A program made the translations under genes and the position numbers. Source: JAGOTP01 sp964598725 (lineage in GTDB: Bacteria; Patescibacteriota; Patescibacteriia; 2-12-FULL-60-25). Taken from it: a stretch of DNA of 64,000 bases. This document shows, piece by piece, positions 16,996 through 24,664 of this stretch; the stretch's first letter is position 1; each line of letters starts with the position of its first letter. The notes below the pieces were generated by a model. It did no database searches. It was not told the origin of the DNA and was given only the letters and a program-made list of their open reading frames with translations. The DNA lies in NCBI GenBank assembly GCA_964598725.1, contig CAZRCW010000001.1, forward strand, positions 682,001-746,000, read 5' to 3'.

Positions 16996-17409
16996 ATGCG
17001 CCTCTTAGGGGTGGATTACGGGCGAGGCCGAATTGGTCTCGCTTTAGGTGATACCGAAAGTTGTTTAGCAACCCCGCTCGAAGTTCTCAAAGCTTCGGGC
17101 GGTTCGTTGTCTACGTTGGTAGAACGCTTGGTCGAGGTTGCGAAAAAAGAGGGCATCAGCGAGCTCGTGATGGGGTTGCCATTCCCGTTGAACGACCAGA
17201 CGCATGAAACAGCGCAGACCAAAGAGATTCGTCAGGTGATCGAAGCCTGTCGTGCGACGGGGCTTATCATTCACGAAGAAAACGAAACTTGGTCTACACG
17301 CCTCGCTGAACGTCAGGCACGGTCAGGGGAACGTCGTGGCCCGTCCGATGATCTGGCAGCAACCGCCATCCTTCAGTCCTATCTCGATCGAATCGCGCGC
17401 ACGCGCTAG
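16996..17409 (+). CDS. ruvX: Holliday-junction resolvase-like RuvX/YqgF
   Basis: RNase H-fold nuclease family implicated in rRNA maturation and recombination. 137 aa. GVDYGRGRIGLALGD near the N-terminus supplies the first Asp; VMGLPFPL and EENETWSTRLAER match the second and third family motifs, and the last acidic residue lies in PSDDLAA. GAAGGG precedes the ATG. Sits between a secreted-protein gene and recO. Confidence 0.88.
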   Translation: MRLLGVDYGRGRIGLALGDTESCLATPLEVLKASGGSLSTLVERLVEVAKKEGISELVMGLPFPLNDQTHETAQTKEIRQVIEACRATGLIIHEENETWSTRLAERQARSGERRGPSDDLAATAILQSYLDRIARTR

Positions 17410-17418
17410 GCTGAAGGC

Positions 17419-18201
17419 ATGAGTAGTTACTTGCGGGATACGGCCTTTGTCTTGAAGGCGGAACCGTTTAAAGAACAAGATATCTGGCTGACACTCTACG
17501 GCGAGCAGCATGGTAAGTTGGTGGGCATTGTCCGAAGCGTGCGTAGTGCAACCTCAAAACAGCGGGGGCATGTTGAACCGTATTCCAAGATCGAAGTCAT
17601 GGTCGCCAAAGGGGCCGCTTTCGATAAGATTGCGGTCGCTCAGACCTGTGCATCGAGTCATGATTTACGGAGCTCGTTGCCAGGGATGGCGATCTTTGGG
17701 AGTGCCGTGTCACTGGTTGCACGTTCGACAGACTCAGCGGTGCCGAATACCCGCATCTTTGAATTATTGGATGAGTTGCATCGTTTACTGTCTGGGCCAC
17801 AGGCAATACTTTTGTCGACTGAGCGCTCGGCCTTAGTTTTCTCCTCATTTACGTTGCACGTGCTAGAAGCCGAAGGCTATGGGATGGAGTTCGATCACTG
17901 TCGCCTCTGTGATGCATCGTTTGAAAAAGATTCAGTTTGGTTGTCGCTCGAACAAGGTGGGGTGATCTGTCGGAATTGCGTGACGCGTATTCCGCAATCG
18001 CCGAGCATGGGAGATTGGATCTCCTATCCGGTGCTCCAGACCATTCGTTTTTTATTGCGCGAACCATTTACGTCTGTCTTTGCCTTGAGCGCCCCACGAT
18101 CCGTGCTTCAAGAGGTTGCGTCGGCCGTTGATCGTTTGACCAGCGTTTTGCCACGGGCGACGGAGAAATCGGTTCATGAATTCCTTTTTTCTTTACAATA
18201 A
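17419..18201 (+). CDS. recO: DNA repair protein RecO
   Basis: Recombination mediator that helps load RecA at gaps. 260 aa. The N-terminal OB-fold begins RDTAFVLKAEPFKEQD, typical of RecO. A zinc site is present: Cys-x2-Cys in CRLCDAS and Cys-x2-Cys in CRNCVT. GAAGG lies 4 bases before the ATG, 9 bases after ruvX. Last gene of the 16497-ruvX-recO operon. Confidence 0.9.
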   Translation: MSSYLRDTAFVLKAEPFKEQDIWLTLYGEQHGKLVGIVRSVRSATSKQRGHVEPYSKIEVMVAKGAAFDKIAVAQTCASSHDLRSSLPGMAIFGSAVSLVARSTDSAVPNTRIFELLDELHRLLSGPQAILLSTERSALVFSSFTLHVLEAEGYGMEFDHCRLCDASFEKDSVWLSLEQGGVICRNCVTRIPQSPSMGDWISYPVLQTIRFLLREPFTSVFALSAPRSVLQEVASAVDRLTSVLPRATEKSVHEFLFSLQ

Positions 18202-18208
18202 AGGGTTA

Positions 18209-18238
18209 TTGACTGTTTGACGGGGAAACGGGTAGCAT
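18209..18238 (+). promoter_or_regulatory. Promoter of the 18296 small gene
   Basis: TTGACT, 18 bases, TAGCAT, directly after the recO stop. It is followed by a leader in which TACGCCG and CGGCGTA can pair. Confidence 0.5.
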
Positions 18239-18295
18239 ACGCCGGTCCTGGAATACGTTGGTCGTGGTGATCGGCGTAGGACATGTGGGGTATCC

Positions 18296-18418
18296 GTGCA
18301 GAAGTTCAAGCTTTCAAGGGGCATGCTGGGTCTCAACAAGGGGCGGAATCGCAAGAAGGTCGGGGTGCCCCGGCTGAGGAAGCGACACCGCGCTGTGCAC
18401 CTCGGCGCCCAGGGCTGA
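18296..18418 (+). CDS. Possible 40-aa basic peptide
   Basis: A GTG-initiated frame of 40 codons with about a third Lys/Arg (for example KGRNRKK and RLRKRHR) and no Asp or Glu. It has the layout of the accessory units: promoter, short leader, gene, then a compound hairpin that overlaps the stop codon. The charge resembles small ribosomal or nucleic-acid-binding proteins, but it matches none I know. Shine-Dalgarno is weak (GGGG). It may be spurious, and an RNA gene is the alternative. Confidence 0.42.
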   Translation: MQKFKLSRGMLGLNKGRNRKKVGVPRLRKRHRAVHLGAQG

Positions 18419-18464
18419 AGCTGGCACCTCTCGAGTCTACGCGGTCAGACTCGTAGCCGGCTTC
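18417..18464 (+). terminator. Compound hairpin after the small basic gene
   Basis: Outer stem GAAGC/GCTTC (with TGGC facing GCC) and inner stem CGAGTCT-ACGCGGTC-AGACTCG. The first arm starts inside the TGA codon. The rest up to tRNA-Val (18465-18539) holds a perfect hairpin TCACGC-AGA-GCGTGA and no gene. Confidence 0.7.
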
Positions 18465-18539
18465 GGCAAGTCACGCAGAGCGTGATACACTCTTGTTCGT
18501 CAGTCTCCTTTTGTGCCACCGACCGCGGGTGGCAGTTAA

Positions 18540-18616
18540 GGGCGCTTAGCTCAGTTGGTTAGAGCACCTCGTTTACACCGAGGGGGTCGTAGGTTCGAAT
18601 CCCACAGCGCCCACCA
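18540..18616 (+). tRNA. tRNA-Val (anticodon TAC)
   Basis: Acceptor GGGCGCT/AGCGCCC, anticodon stem CCTCG/CGAGG with loop TTTACAC (anticodon TAC), T arm with GGTTCGAATCC, discriminator A and encoded CCA. All four arms pair. Confidence 0.96.
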
Positions 18617-18646
18617 AAAAACACCGCATTGTCTGCGGTGTTTTTT
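18616..18646 (+). terminator. Intrinsic terminator after tRNA-Val
   Basis: 13-bp stem with a TTGTC loop and a run of six Ts in the right arm. It starts at the last base of the CCA. Confidence 0.92.
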
Positions 18647-18686
18647 GTATAACAAAATCACAAATGAAATCGTCTATAAAAGACGA

Positions 18687-18742
18687 ACACCCGCACCGAG
18701 CAGTGAAGCCCACAGGGTGGGGCATTCGTCGGTTACGGGTGT
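18687..18742 (-). terminator. Compound hairpin downstream of the 18800 gene
   Basis: Outer stems ACACCCG/CGGGTGT and ACCGA/TCGGT, inner stem GCCCAC/GTGGGGC (one bulge). Two-tier layout as in other accessory units. Confidence 0.7.
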
Positions 18743-18799
18743 GGGTTGGTCTCCTTCCTAGCTGTGAGTATAGCTAGTTCAGAGAGCGCAGTTGTCGGA

Positions 18800-19210
18800 T
18801 CAGTGCTCGTGGGGCTTCGGCAGCCTGTTGGCGCGGCCGTAGCGGACCCCATGGAGGAGCACGTTGGCCATCAGGATCTCGAGCATCGTCTGCGGCGAGG
18901 CGTCCTCCTCGGGTGATCCGGGGTTCGTCTCGACGATGCGCTCGTGCTCGTCGACGATCTTCTGCAGGAAGGCCCGCATCTCCTCGCTCTGCCCCTCCTT
19001 GGAGTCGAGCACGGGAGACCAGCCCAGGTAGGTGTAGAGCTTGTCGACCTGCTTCCTCGCCTCCTCCTCGCTCGCGATGCCGAAGTGGAGCGAAGCGATC
19101 GCACCCTCGGTTCCGGCTGCATCGTCCGGAACACCCTCCTGGTGGTAGAAGACCACGTAGAACTGGCGCTCGGGCTGCTGACCATCCGCCATCTGTGTCT
19201 TGGAATCCAT
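18800..19210 (-). CDS. Hypothetical protein
   Basis: 136 aa, ATG with GAGG about 7 bases upstream. The N-terminal third begins RQFYVVFYHQEGVP and looks like a small alpha-beta domain; the rest is acidic and helical (SEEEARKQ, EEMRAFLQ). No family recognised. GC-rich single-gene unit; I could not find a clear promoter in 19211-19330, which is otherwise empty. Confidence 0.6.
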   Translation of the reverse strand: MDSKTQMADGQQPERQFYVVFYHQEGVPDDAAGTEGAIASLHFGIASEEEARKQVDKLYTYLGWSPVLDSKEGQSEEMRAFLQKIVDEHERIVETNPGSPEEDASPQTMLEILMANVLLHGVRYGRANRLPKPHEH

Positions 19211-19391
19211 CGTGAACCTCGCGAGTCTGCAAGAAGGGCTTTGTCTGGTACTACACCGGACATGTATGTTTCTGCAGCTCGGTCTAAACGCTTACATGAA
19301 GTATTCAAGCCAAGTTGTAGAAAACGAATCTAATAATTCTCTTTAAAAAAATCGACCGCTGCTCAGCACCTGTTCAAGACAGGAGCTGAGT

Positions 19392-19440
19392 GACGGGGGA
19401 GAGCAGGGTTGTCGCGAAGGGATCGCGACGCTTTCTCTCC
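19392..19440. repeat. Repeated hairpin element, copy A
   Basis: Matches 20723-20771 over 49 bases with two differences; the last 39 bases are identical. It folds as GTCGCG-AAGGGAT-CGCGAC inside GGAGAG/CTCTCC. Here it lies downstream of the 19487 gene, as a terminator would. Confidence 0.85.
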
Positions 19441-19486
19441 GACCGGGTGAGGGAGCGCGGGGCTCGATGGGACGAAGAAGGATCGA

Positions 19487-20149
19487 TTATTCGCCGCGGA
19501 CGAACTTGAGGATGCGCCCGATGCTCGTCTGGAGCGATTTGTAGTCGACCGGGGTGCGCTCGCCCTTGCGGACGCGCTTCCACCAGCCGTTCTTCTCGGC
19601 CTGCTTGTGCCACTCATTCAGGGCGAGCGCATACTCTTCGTGGCTGCGGTAGGTCTCATAGCACACGGCGGAGAGGCGGTCGTTGATGGGGTAGTACATC
19701 AGCGATCGACTGTCCTCGTCCCACACGATGTGCTTCTCGGCGCGGTGGTCGGTGTTGTAGACCCGGAACGATGGGCGAGCCGTCTTGGCGCTGGGCCAGA
19801 GCGCTTCGGGCAGCATCTCCTCGACCGTCCAGGGGAGGAGGACGTCGCCTTCCGGCGTGTTCGCGTAGGCCAGGAGCTGTCCGTCCTCGTCGATGAAGAG
19901 GACGCTGCTCCAGTTGGTGTGAGCCGCCTCGGCGAACGGGGCGATCGCCTTGAGGCGGTCGGCCTGGTCCTGCGCGTAGCGGCTTTCCGTCACAACGATC
20001 GCGAGTAGTCCCTCGTCGGTGACCTTCTGGTACTCCTCGCTCATGGCGTCGGTGACCTTCTGGTCTTCACCGTTGAGGCCGCAATAGGCGGCGATCAAGG
20101 CGAGCAGCTGGTTGCGGGTACGAGGACGTTCGATCGGATTGGCACTCAT
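19487..20149 (-). CDS. Hypothetical protein
   Basis: 220 aa from the ATG at 20149 with AGGA 4-7 bases upstream; a start at 20167 lacks a ribosome site. The central part (SSVLFIDEDGQLLAY to LMYYPINDRLSAVCYE) is alternating strand and helix, with an acidic N-terminus and a basic C-terminus (WWKRVRKGER). An 11-residue unit beginning QKVTD is repeated in tandem near residues 27-50. No family recognised. Strong promoter and hairpin of its own. Confidence 0.65.
   Translation of the reverse strand: MSANPIERPRTRNQLLALIAAYCGLNGEDQKVTDAMSEEYQKVTDEGLLAIVVTESRYAQDQADRLKAIAPFAEAAHTNWSSVLFIDEDGQLLAYANTPEGDVLLPWTVEEMLPEALWPSAKTARPSFRVYNTDHRAEKHIVWDEDSRSLMYYPINDRLSAVCYETYRSHEEYALALNEWHKQAEKNGWWKRVRKGERTPVDYKSLQTSIGRILKFVRGE
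20014..20064. repeat. Tandem 18-bp repeat inside the 19487 gene
   Basis: CGTCGGTGACCTTCTGGT occurs at 20014-20031 and 20047-20064, 33 bases apart, in frame. It encodes the duplicated QKVTD segment. A recent tandem duplication is likely. Confidence 0.85.
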
Positions 20150-20215
20150 GATGTCCTTTCTGCGCATCGTGCGCAGGGGAGAGGGTTGGGGGCGAAAAGG
20201 GCTGAGGAACCATGT

Positions 20216-20244
20216 TTTATATCAAAATATTCCTTTCTTGTCAA
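20216..20244 (-). promoter_or_regulatory. Consensus promoter of the 19487 gene
   Basis: Minus strand TTGACA, 17 bases, TATAAA. Confidence 0.78.
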
Positions 20245-20281
20245 CAAATGGCTGAGTTAAGCCTTTTTATACAAAAACACC

Positions 20282-20332
20282 AACCCCCGCCGAACGAGGT
20301 CCAACGAGGGTGTTGGTGTTCAAGCGGGGGTT
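20282..20332 (-). terminator. Compound hairpin overlapping the 20320 gene stop
   Basis: Outer stem AACCCCCGC/GCGGGGGTT, inner stem CCAAC-GAGGGT-GTTGG, T-rich tail on the minus strand. The stop codon lies within the structure. The inner element is shared with 24234-24249 and 24681-24694. Confidence 0.85.
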
Positions 20333-20661
20333 CCGTAGTTGCCCTTATCGAGCTTGTGGCGGAGATACAGCATTCCTTCCGGGGTGAGGCTTAAATGATC
20401 TTGTTGGACTCGGCCTGATCCCTTCACGTACTTGAGATGGGATCGGATCAGGCCCTGTTTCTTGGCTTCGGCGATGTGCCACAGCAGTCGCGGACCGCGA
20501 ATCCCGGTATCAGTCGCGATATCGATCAACGTACAGGGACCGTGTTGAATTCGTAGGAAGAAGATCGTCTCCGACTGCGGCAGTGTGATCCGTGGCCGTC
20601 GGTAGGAGAGCAGAATGATCAGATAGGCGATTCGATCGAACAAGCTCTTAAGCAGCTTCAT
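20320..20661 (-). CDS. Predicted winged-helix DNA-binding protein
   Basis: 113 aa from the ATG at 20661 (AGG upstream; a longer frame to 20784 runs through the repeated hairpin and is rejected). After a basic, partly hydrophobic N-terminus, the segment from SETIFFLRIQHGPCTL through DIATDTGIRGPRLLWHIAEA to LSLTPEGMLYLRHKL has the helix-turn-helix plus wing order of MarR/PadR-like regulators. Targets are unknown. GC-rich single-gene unit. Confidence 0.62.
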   Translation of the reverse strand: MKLLKSLFDRIAYLIILLSYRRPRITLPQSETIFFLRIQHGPCTLIDIATDTGIRGPRLLWHIAEAKKQGLIRSHLKYVKGSGRVQQDHLSLTPEGMLYLRHKLDKGNYGTPA

Positions 20662-20722
20662 GCACCTAGCCTTCCGTGTGGGGGAACCGTTACCGACAGC
20701 TCCAACGAGTGAAGCGGTCAGG

Positions 20723-20771
20723 GACGGTGGAAAGCAGGGTTGTCGCGAAGGGATCGCGACGCTTTCTCTCC
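20723..20771. repeat. Repeated hairpin element, copy B
   Basis: Second copy of the element at 19392-19440. Here it lies upstream of the 20320 gene, between its promoter and start, so it would be transcribed as a leader hairpin. It may be the remnant of a lost unit. Confidence 0.85.
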
Positions 20772-20852
20772 AGGTCCCGAGCACCCAACAGCGGATGCGC
20801 GAGACTCTGGAGAGGAGGCGGTTGCCTCAAACTCGAAGTAAAAAGAACGGTT

Positions 20853-20881
20853 TTTATATCATATTATGTATTTTGGGTCAA
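20853..20881 (-). promoter_or_regulatory. Promoter of the 20320 gene
   Basis: Minus strand TTGACC, 17 bases, TATAAA, about 190 bases before the ATG; the long leader includes the repeated hairpin. Confidence 0.68.
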
Positions 20882-20945
20882 TAAACCCTTAGTTCGCCTC
20901 TTCCATCGACAAAACCCCTAGAATTCGCTACTCTTTGCGCATTCT

Positions 20946-22520
20946 ATGGCCTATTCGTCCGACATGGTTCAGAGGGTCAAAAGTCGTTTGTTGGAGCATA
21001 AAGACCTGCGCGCGGGCGAAGGGGAGCCGATTGCGGTCCATGCGGCCGTGAGCCGTGCTTCGACGTTGTATGAAAAGTTGCGTAACGCCATCGATTACCG
21101 GGATGAACATTTGCTTCGCAAGGGAGCGATCGCGCGCATTTTGCGTCGTCGCTTGACGCTGGGGAGTCAGATCAACGAAATTTCGATTACTTTGCTTCGA
21201 GAGTTGGTGGCGGCCGGTTATTTACCGAATGCCTCTTTGCCAGAATCCTTAGCCCAGAAGGTCGCGACTATTGTTGGACGCTATGAAGCGATCCGGAAGT
21301 GCAAGACCGGCTCTGATTCCCACTACGCGTGGTTATACGGCGTCACAGTGGCTGAACTGGATGAGTTGTTCGACTCAGTTGCCGAGCGTCGTTCATTATC
21401 GTTTTTCCTGTACGAACGGTTAGCTGAGTCCGTGATCTTGAGCAAGGGGGAGATGGATCCGAACGAACGCCGTCTTCAGATTTATATTGCCTGTATTCGT
21501 GCCCTTCAGAAGGCGGATGAAGACACGTTGTCGCTGACCTTGTTGCGAGGGTATATGCCGGAGTGGACGACACCAGAGAACTGGATGAATGCGCCGCAAG
21601 ACGTCGCGTATCGCTTGGTGGGCGTTCAGTCGTTGATTAAACGTCAGCTGCGTCATCCTTGGTCATCGAAGTTCTTGCAGGCGGTTCGCCCTTACGCGGT
21701 GGCTATGCGCGCCTTGGTCGAAGCCATCACCAAAGACAAGGATGGGGGATACGATCTTGAGAAGTTGGATAAAGCCGATAAGCTCGACAAAGACATCGTA
21801 GAAGTCGCTGAAAAGCAGATGAGTCGTGCGCGTGCACGTTTGCGTCGCGGTATGGTGCGGGCGATTATCTACTTGTTCCTCACCAAGGTGCTGTTTGCGT
21901 TGGCGCTCGAGATCCCATTTGAAGTCCTGTTGTACGGGCATGTCGACCAACATAGTTTGATCGTGAACATCGCTTTGCCACCAGTTTTGATGCTGATCTT
22001 TGGATCGTTGATTCGTCTTCCAGGCAAGCAAAATGCCGATCGAGTTGCTGCCATGGTTAAAGAACTGCTGAACGACGCACCGGTGCCAGTGATCCGTATG
22101 TCAATCGCGAAAACGCGGAGTATCGGCGGCCGTTTGTTGATTGGCTTCGTCTATCTTTTGATGTTTGTCCTCACCTTCGGAGCTATCTCCTACGTCTTAC
22201 ACCGCTTCAACTTCACCTTGGTCAGCGCGCTGATCTTCCTGTTCTTCCTGTGTGTGGTCAGCTTCTTTGCCTTCCGCCTGCGAACGAACGCTCGTGAGAT
22301 TGTCGTCTTACGCCGGCCAGAGCGCTTCACGACGGCTGTCATCGATTTCTTCTCCTATCCGATTCTGCGGGCTGGACATTATCTCTCAACGGCCGTTTCC
22401 AAGCTCAACGTTTTGATCTTGTTCTTCGACGTCTTGATCGAAGCACCGTTCAAGCTGTTCTTGTCGGCCTTGGAGCACTGGTTAGCCTTCATGCGCGACC
22501 GTCGAGAGGAGATTGAATAA
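20946..22520 (+). CDS. Large membrane protein, unknown function
   Basis: 524 aa. The first 300 residues are soluble and helical, rich in Arg and Leu, then come two hydrophobic hairpins (about residues 305-360 and 390-440) and a C-terminal amphipathic region. The stop overlaps the tgt start by one base (TAATG), so the two are co-translated. No Shine-Dalgarno. Core-type codon use. No domain recognised. Confidence 0.75.
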   Translation: MAYSSDMVQRVKSRLLEHKDLRAGEGEPIAVHAAVSRASTLYEKLRNAIDYRDEHLLRKGAIARILRRRLTLGSQINEISITLLRELVAAGYLPNASLPESLAQKVATIVGRYEAIRKCKTGSDSHYAWLYGVTVAELDELFDSVAERRSLSFFLYERLAESVILSKGEMDPNERRLQIYIACIRALQKADEDTLSLTLLRGYMPEWTTPENWMNAPQDVAYRLVGVQSLIKRQLRHPWSSKFLQAVRPYAVAMRALVEAITKDKDGGYDLEKLDKADKLDKDIVEVAEKQMSRARARLRRGMVRAIIYLFLTKVLFALALEIPFEVLLYGHVDQHSLIVNIALPPVLMLIFGSLIRLPGKQNADRVAAMVKELLNDAPVPVIRMSIAKTRSIGGRLLIGFVYLLMFVLTFGAISYVLHRFNFTLVSALIFLFFLCVVSFFAFRLRTNAREIVVLRRPERFTTAVIDFFSYPILRAGHYLSTAVSKLNVLILFFDVLIEAPFKLFLSALEHWLAFMRDRREEIE

Positions 22521-23656
22521 TGAACACTATGTTTGAACTTTCACTATCATCAGCAAAATCGCAGGCCAGACGCGGTCGGCTGCATACGGCGCATGGAGTC
22601 CTCGAGACGCCATTCTTCATGCCGATCGCGACTCGAGGGGCGGTCAAAACCCTCTCCTCGTTCGACGCCGAGCGTCTTGGAACGCCGATTTTGCTATCCA
22701 ACACCTACCACCTCTGGCTTCGTCCAGGGATGGAAGTGATGCAAGAGGCAGGTGGGCTCCATAAGTTCATGAACTGGAACGGAGCGATCCTGACCGACTC
22801 AGGTGGCTTTCAGGTATTTAGTTTGGAAGGTCTCCGCAAACTGGATGACGACGGTGTTTGGTTTCAGTCGCATATCGACGGCGCCAAGCTTCGTCTCACG
22901 CCAGAAGAGTGTATGAAGATCCAGCGAACGATCGGCAGCGATATCTGTATGGTTTTGGATGTCTGTACGAAGTTGCCAGCAACCGATAAAGAGATTCGTC
23001 GTGCGCTCGATCTGACGGGCGTGTGGGCGAAGCGCTCAAAAGACGCATTTCATGCGTTAAAAGAAGGTTCGGTGAATCCAGGCGCGAAGCTCTTTGGGAT
23101 CGTCCAGGGTGGGACGGATAAAACACTGCGCGTGGAAAGCGCGAAGACGTTAGTTGAGATTGGCTTTGATGGCTATGCGATCGGCGGACTATCCGTTGGC
23201 GAACCGTTCGCCGAAGCTTGTGAAGTTTTGGATGTCACGACCCACGAGTTGCCTGCTGATCAGCCACGTTATTTCATGGGAGGTGCGAAGCCGCATGAGA
23301 TTGTCGGCTACGTGAAGCGGGGGATCGACATGTTGGATTGCGTGCTGCCAACGCGGAATGCCCGTCATGGGGTGGTCTATCGCTTCGTTCACGATGACTT
23401 TGATCGCGAAGATTTCTATGAGGTGGTTCATATTACAAACGAGAAATGGCAGAAGAGCAATGAGCCTTTGGTAATCCTCGATGAGGATAGCGAACCGGTG
23501 GATGCGGAGTTAAGTCGCTATACGTACGGTTATCTCTGCCATTTGTTCCGGATTGAAGAAATGCTTGGCCAGCGCTTAGCGACCTTGATGAACTTGCGGT
23601 TCTACCTGCTACTCATGAAAAAGATTCGGAAACAGATCGAGGCGGGAACATTCTAG
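22520..23656 (+). CDS. tgt: tRNA-guanine transglycosylase lacking zinc cysteines
   Basis: Exchanges guanine-34 for a queuine precursor in His, Asp, Asn and Tyr tRNAs. 378 aa, normal length. Catalytic and substrate motifs are present: TDSGGFQVFSL with Asp93, GIVQGG, GGLSVGEP and DCVLPTRNARHG with the nucleophile Asp near 273. The zinc site is changed: where other family members have CxCxxC about 25 residues before the C-terminal helices, this protein reads PVDAELSRYTYGYLCHLF, keeping only the later His. GAGGAG lies upstream in the previous gene. Confidence 0.93.
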   Translation: MNTMFELSLSSAKSQARRGRLHTAHGVLETPFFMPIATRGAVKTLSSFDAERLGTPILLSNTYHLWLRPGMEVMQEAGGLHKFMNWNGAILTDSGGFQVFSLEGLRKLDDDGVWFQSHIDGAKLRLTPEECMKIQRTIGSDICMVLDVCTKLPATDKEIRRALDLTGVWAKRSKDAFHALKEGSVNPGAKLFGIVQGGTDKTLRVESAKTLVEIGFDGYAIGGLSVGEPFAEACEVLDVTTHELPADQPRYFMGGAKPHEIVGYVKRGIDMLDCVLPTRNARHGVVYRFVHDDFDREDFYEVVHITNEKWQKSNEPLVILDEDSEPVDAELSRYTYGYLCHLFRIEEMLGQRLATLMNLRFYLLLMKKIRKQIEAGTF

Positions 23657-23658
23657 GT

Positions 23659-23871
23659 ATGGCTGCGAAGAAAATCCTCTTGTTTGGGATGTGTGGGGCG
23701 GGGAAAGATACGCAAGCGGTAGCATTGTCTTTAGCGCTCAACATCCCAATCTTTTCGTTGGGTGGAATTTTGCGTGAGATGGTAAAGGTGCCTGGTCCAT
23801 TTCAGGGAGAGATTAAACAGGCTCTGGAGACAGGCAGTCTATTGAGTTCGGCTACATCCAGAGAGTTATGA
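23659..23871 (+). CDS. Adenylate kinase-like, N-terminal half (split gene)
   Basis: 70 aa with the P-loop GMCGAGKDTQA and FSLGGILREM, which corresponds to the STGDLLR region of nucleoside monophosphate kinases. It ends at TGA inside an ATGA overlap with the next frame, which continues the same protein family. Alone it lacks the lid and phosphate-binding arginines. Follows tgt after 2 bases. Confidence 0.75.
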   Translation: MAAKKILLFGMCGAGKDTQAVALSLALNIPIFSLGGILREMVKVPGPFQGEIKQALETGSLLSSATSREL

Positions 23872-24209
23872 AACAGCAGTTGTTGGCGCCTGAAAGCCAG
23901 TCCAAAGGCTATTTGTTAATTGGTTATCCAAGAAACGTCGAAACGCTTTTGACCTTTCTTGCGTATGAACAGCCAACGCACGCAATTTTATTGAAAGTAG
24001 ATTCTGAAACGGCTCTGAATCGATCATTGGCGCGTGGAAGGAAAGACGATACTCCGGAGCTGATTCAAAAACGAGTGAAACGCTTCACGAATGAAGAGCT
24101 ACCGGTTTGGGAGACGCTGAAAAACAACCCTGAACTACAGGCACTTGAAGTTGATGCGAATCAAACCGTCGAACGTGTTACCCAGGAATTGCTGAGAATG
24201 CTTGTATAA
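23868..24209 (+). CDS. Adenylate kinase-like, C-terminal half (split gene)
   Basis: 113 aa starting in the ATGA overlap. KGYLLIGYPRNVETLLTF matches the GFLLDGFPRT core of adenylate kinase and the region with arginines near RSLARGRKDD and IQKRVKRF the C-terminal catalytic part; the lid is short. Together with the preceding frame it would be about 183 aa, usual for the family. Split by a -1 change or expressed as two coupled chains. Confidence 0.75.
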   Translation: MKQQLLAPESQSKGYLLIGYPRNVETLLTFLAYEQPTHAILLKVDSETALNRSLARGRKDDTPELIQKRVKRFTNEELPVWETLKNNPELQALEVDANQTVERVTQELLRMLV

Positions 24210-24216
24210 CAGCTTC

Positions 24217-24263
24217 ACCCGCATCCCTGAGGAGCGACGAGGGTGTCGCTGTAGGATGCGGGT
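24217..24263 (-). terminator. Compound hairpin after the 24278 gene
   Basis: Outer stem ACCCGCATCC/GGATGCGGGT, inner stem GCGAC-GAGGGT-GTCGC. No U-run follows. Confidence 0.8.
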
Positions 24264-24277
24264 GGTGTGGGGGGGGG

Positions 24278-24565
24278 CTACGCGGACATCAGCGGGTTGC
24301 GCCTGATGTGGCTGAACGTCAGCTTCTGCCAGGTGCCCGTTGAGTAGCAGGGCTCGGCTTCCACGTGGAGCTGCCAGCGCTTGCCGAGCAGCCGGTTGAG
24401 CTTCTCGATCTTCGCTGGGTTGAGCGTGATGTGAGCCGTTGAGTTGCCGTTTTCGCGCTCGACCCGGAAGGAGAGCGTGCGCTTCTCTCTGTCCCAGTCG
24501 ATCTCTCGACTCACGGGACGGAAGAGCTTCGTGACGATCTTTCGCAGCAGGGCAGTTTTGTCCAT
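24278..24565 (-). CDS. Hypothetical protein, paralogue of the 24719 gene
   Basis: 95 aa from the ATG at 24565 (GGAG 5 bases upstream). One alpha-beta domain with SREIDWDREKRTLSFRVE, then NGNSTAHITLNPAKIEKL. The next unit has the same order (IDHEARSVQFTIRCTNGDD, then LHFEPAQLRSLLE), so the two are probably duplicates. Function unknown. Confidence 0.62.
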   Translation of the reverse strand: MDKTALLRKIVTKLFRPVSREIDWDREKRTLSFRVERENGNSTAHITLNPAKIEKLNRLLGKRWQLHVEAEPCYSTGTWQKLTFSHIRRNPLMSA

Positions 24566-24608
24566 GACGTCTCCGATCGTTTGGGAGTGGGTCCGTACGG
24601 CCAAAGAA

Positions 24609-24637
24609 ACACTAGAAGGTTCCTTTAGGAACGTCAA
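24609..24637 (-). promoter_or_regulatory. Promoter with inverted repeat in the spacer
   Basis: Minus strand TTGACG, 17 bases, TAGTGT. The spacer holds GTTCCT-AA-AGGAAC (24619-24632), a possible operator. Confidence 0.62.
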
Positions 24638-24664
24638 TTTTACGTATAGCAGATACAACTCCAC

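Noticed and set aside
20662..20784. Extended N-terminus of the 20320 gene
   Set aside because: It would translate the repeated hairpin; the ATG at 20661 has a ribosome site.
21139..21150. Another copy of the polar motif (TTGCGTCGTC)
   Set aside because: Only nine bases of the core match and it lies in the opposite orientation, so it is not counted.
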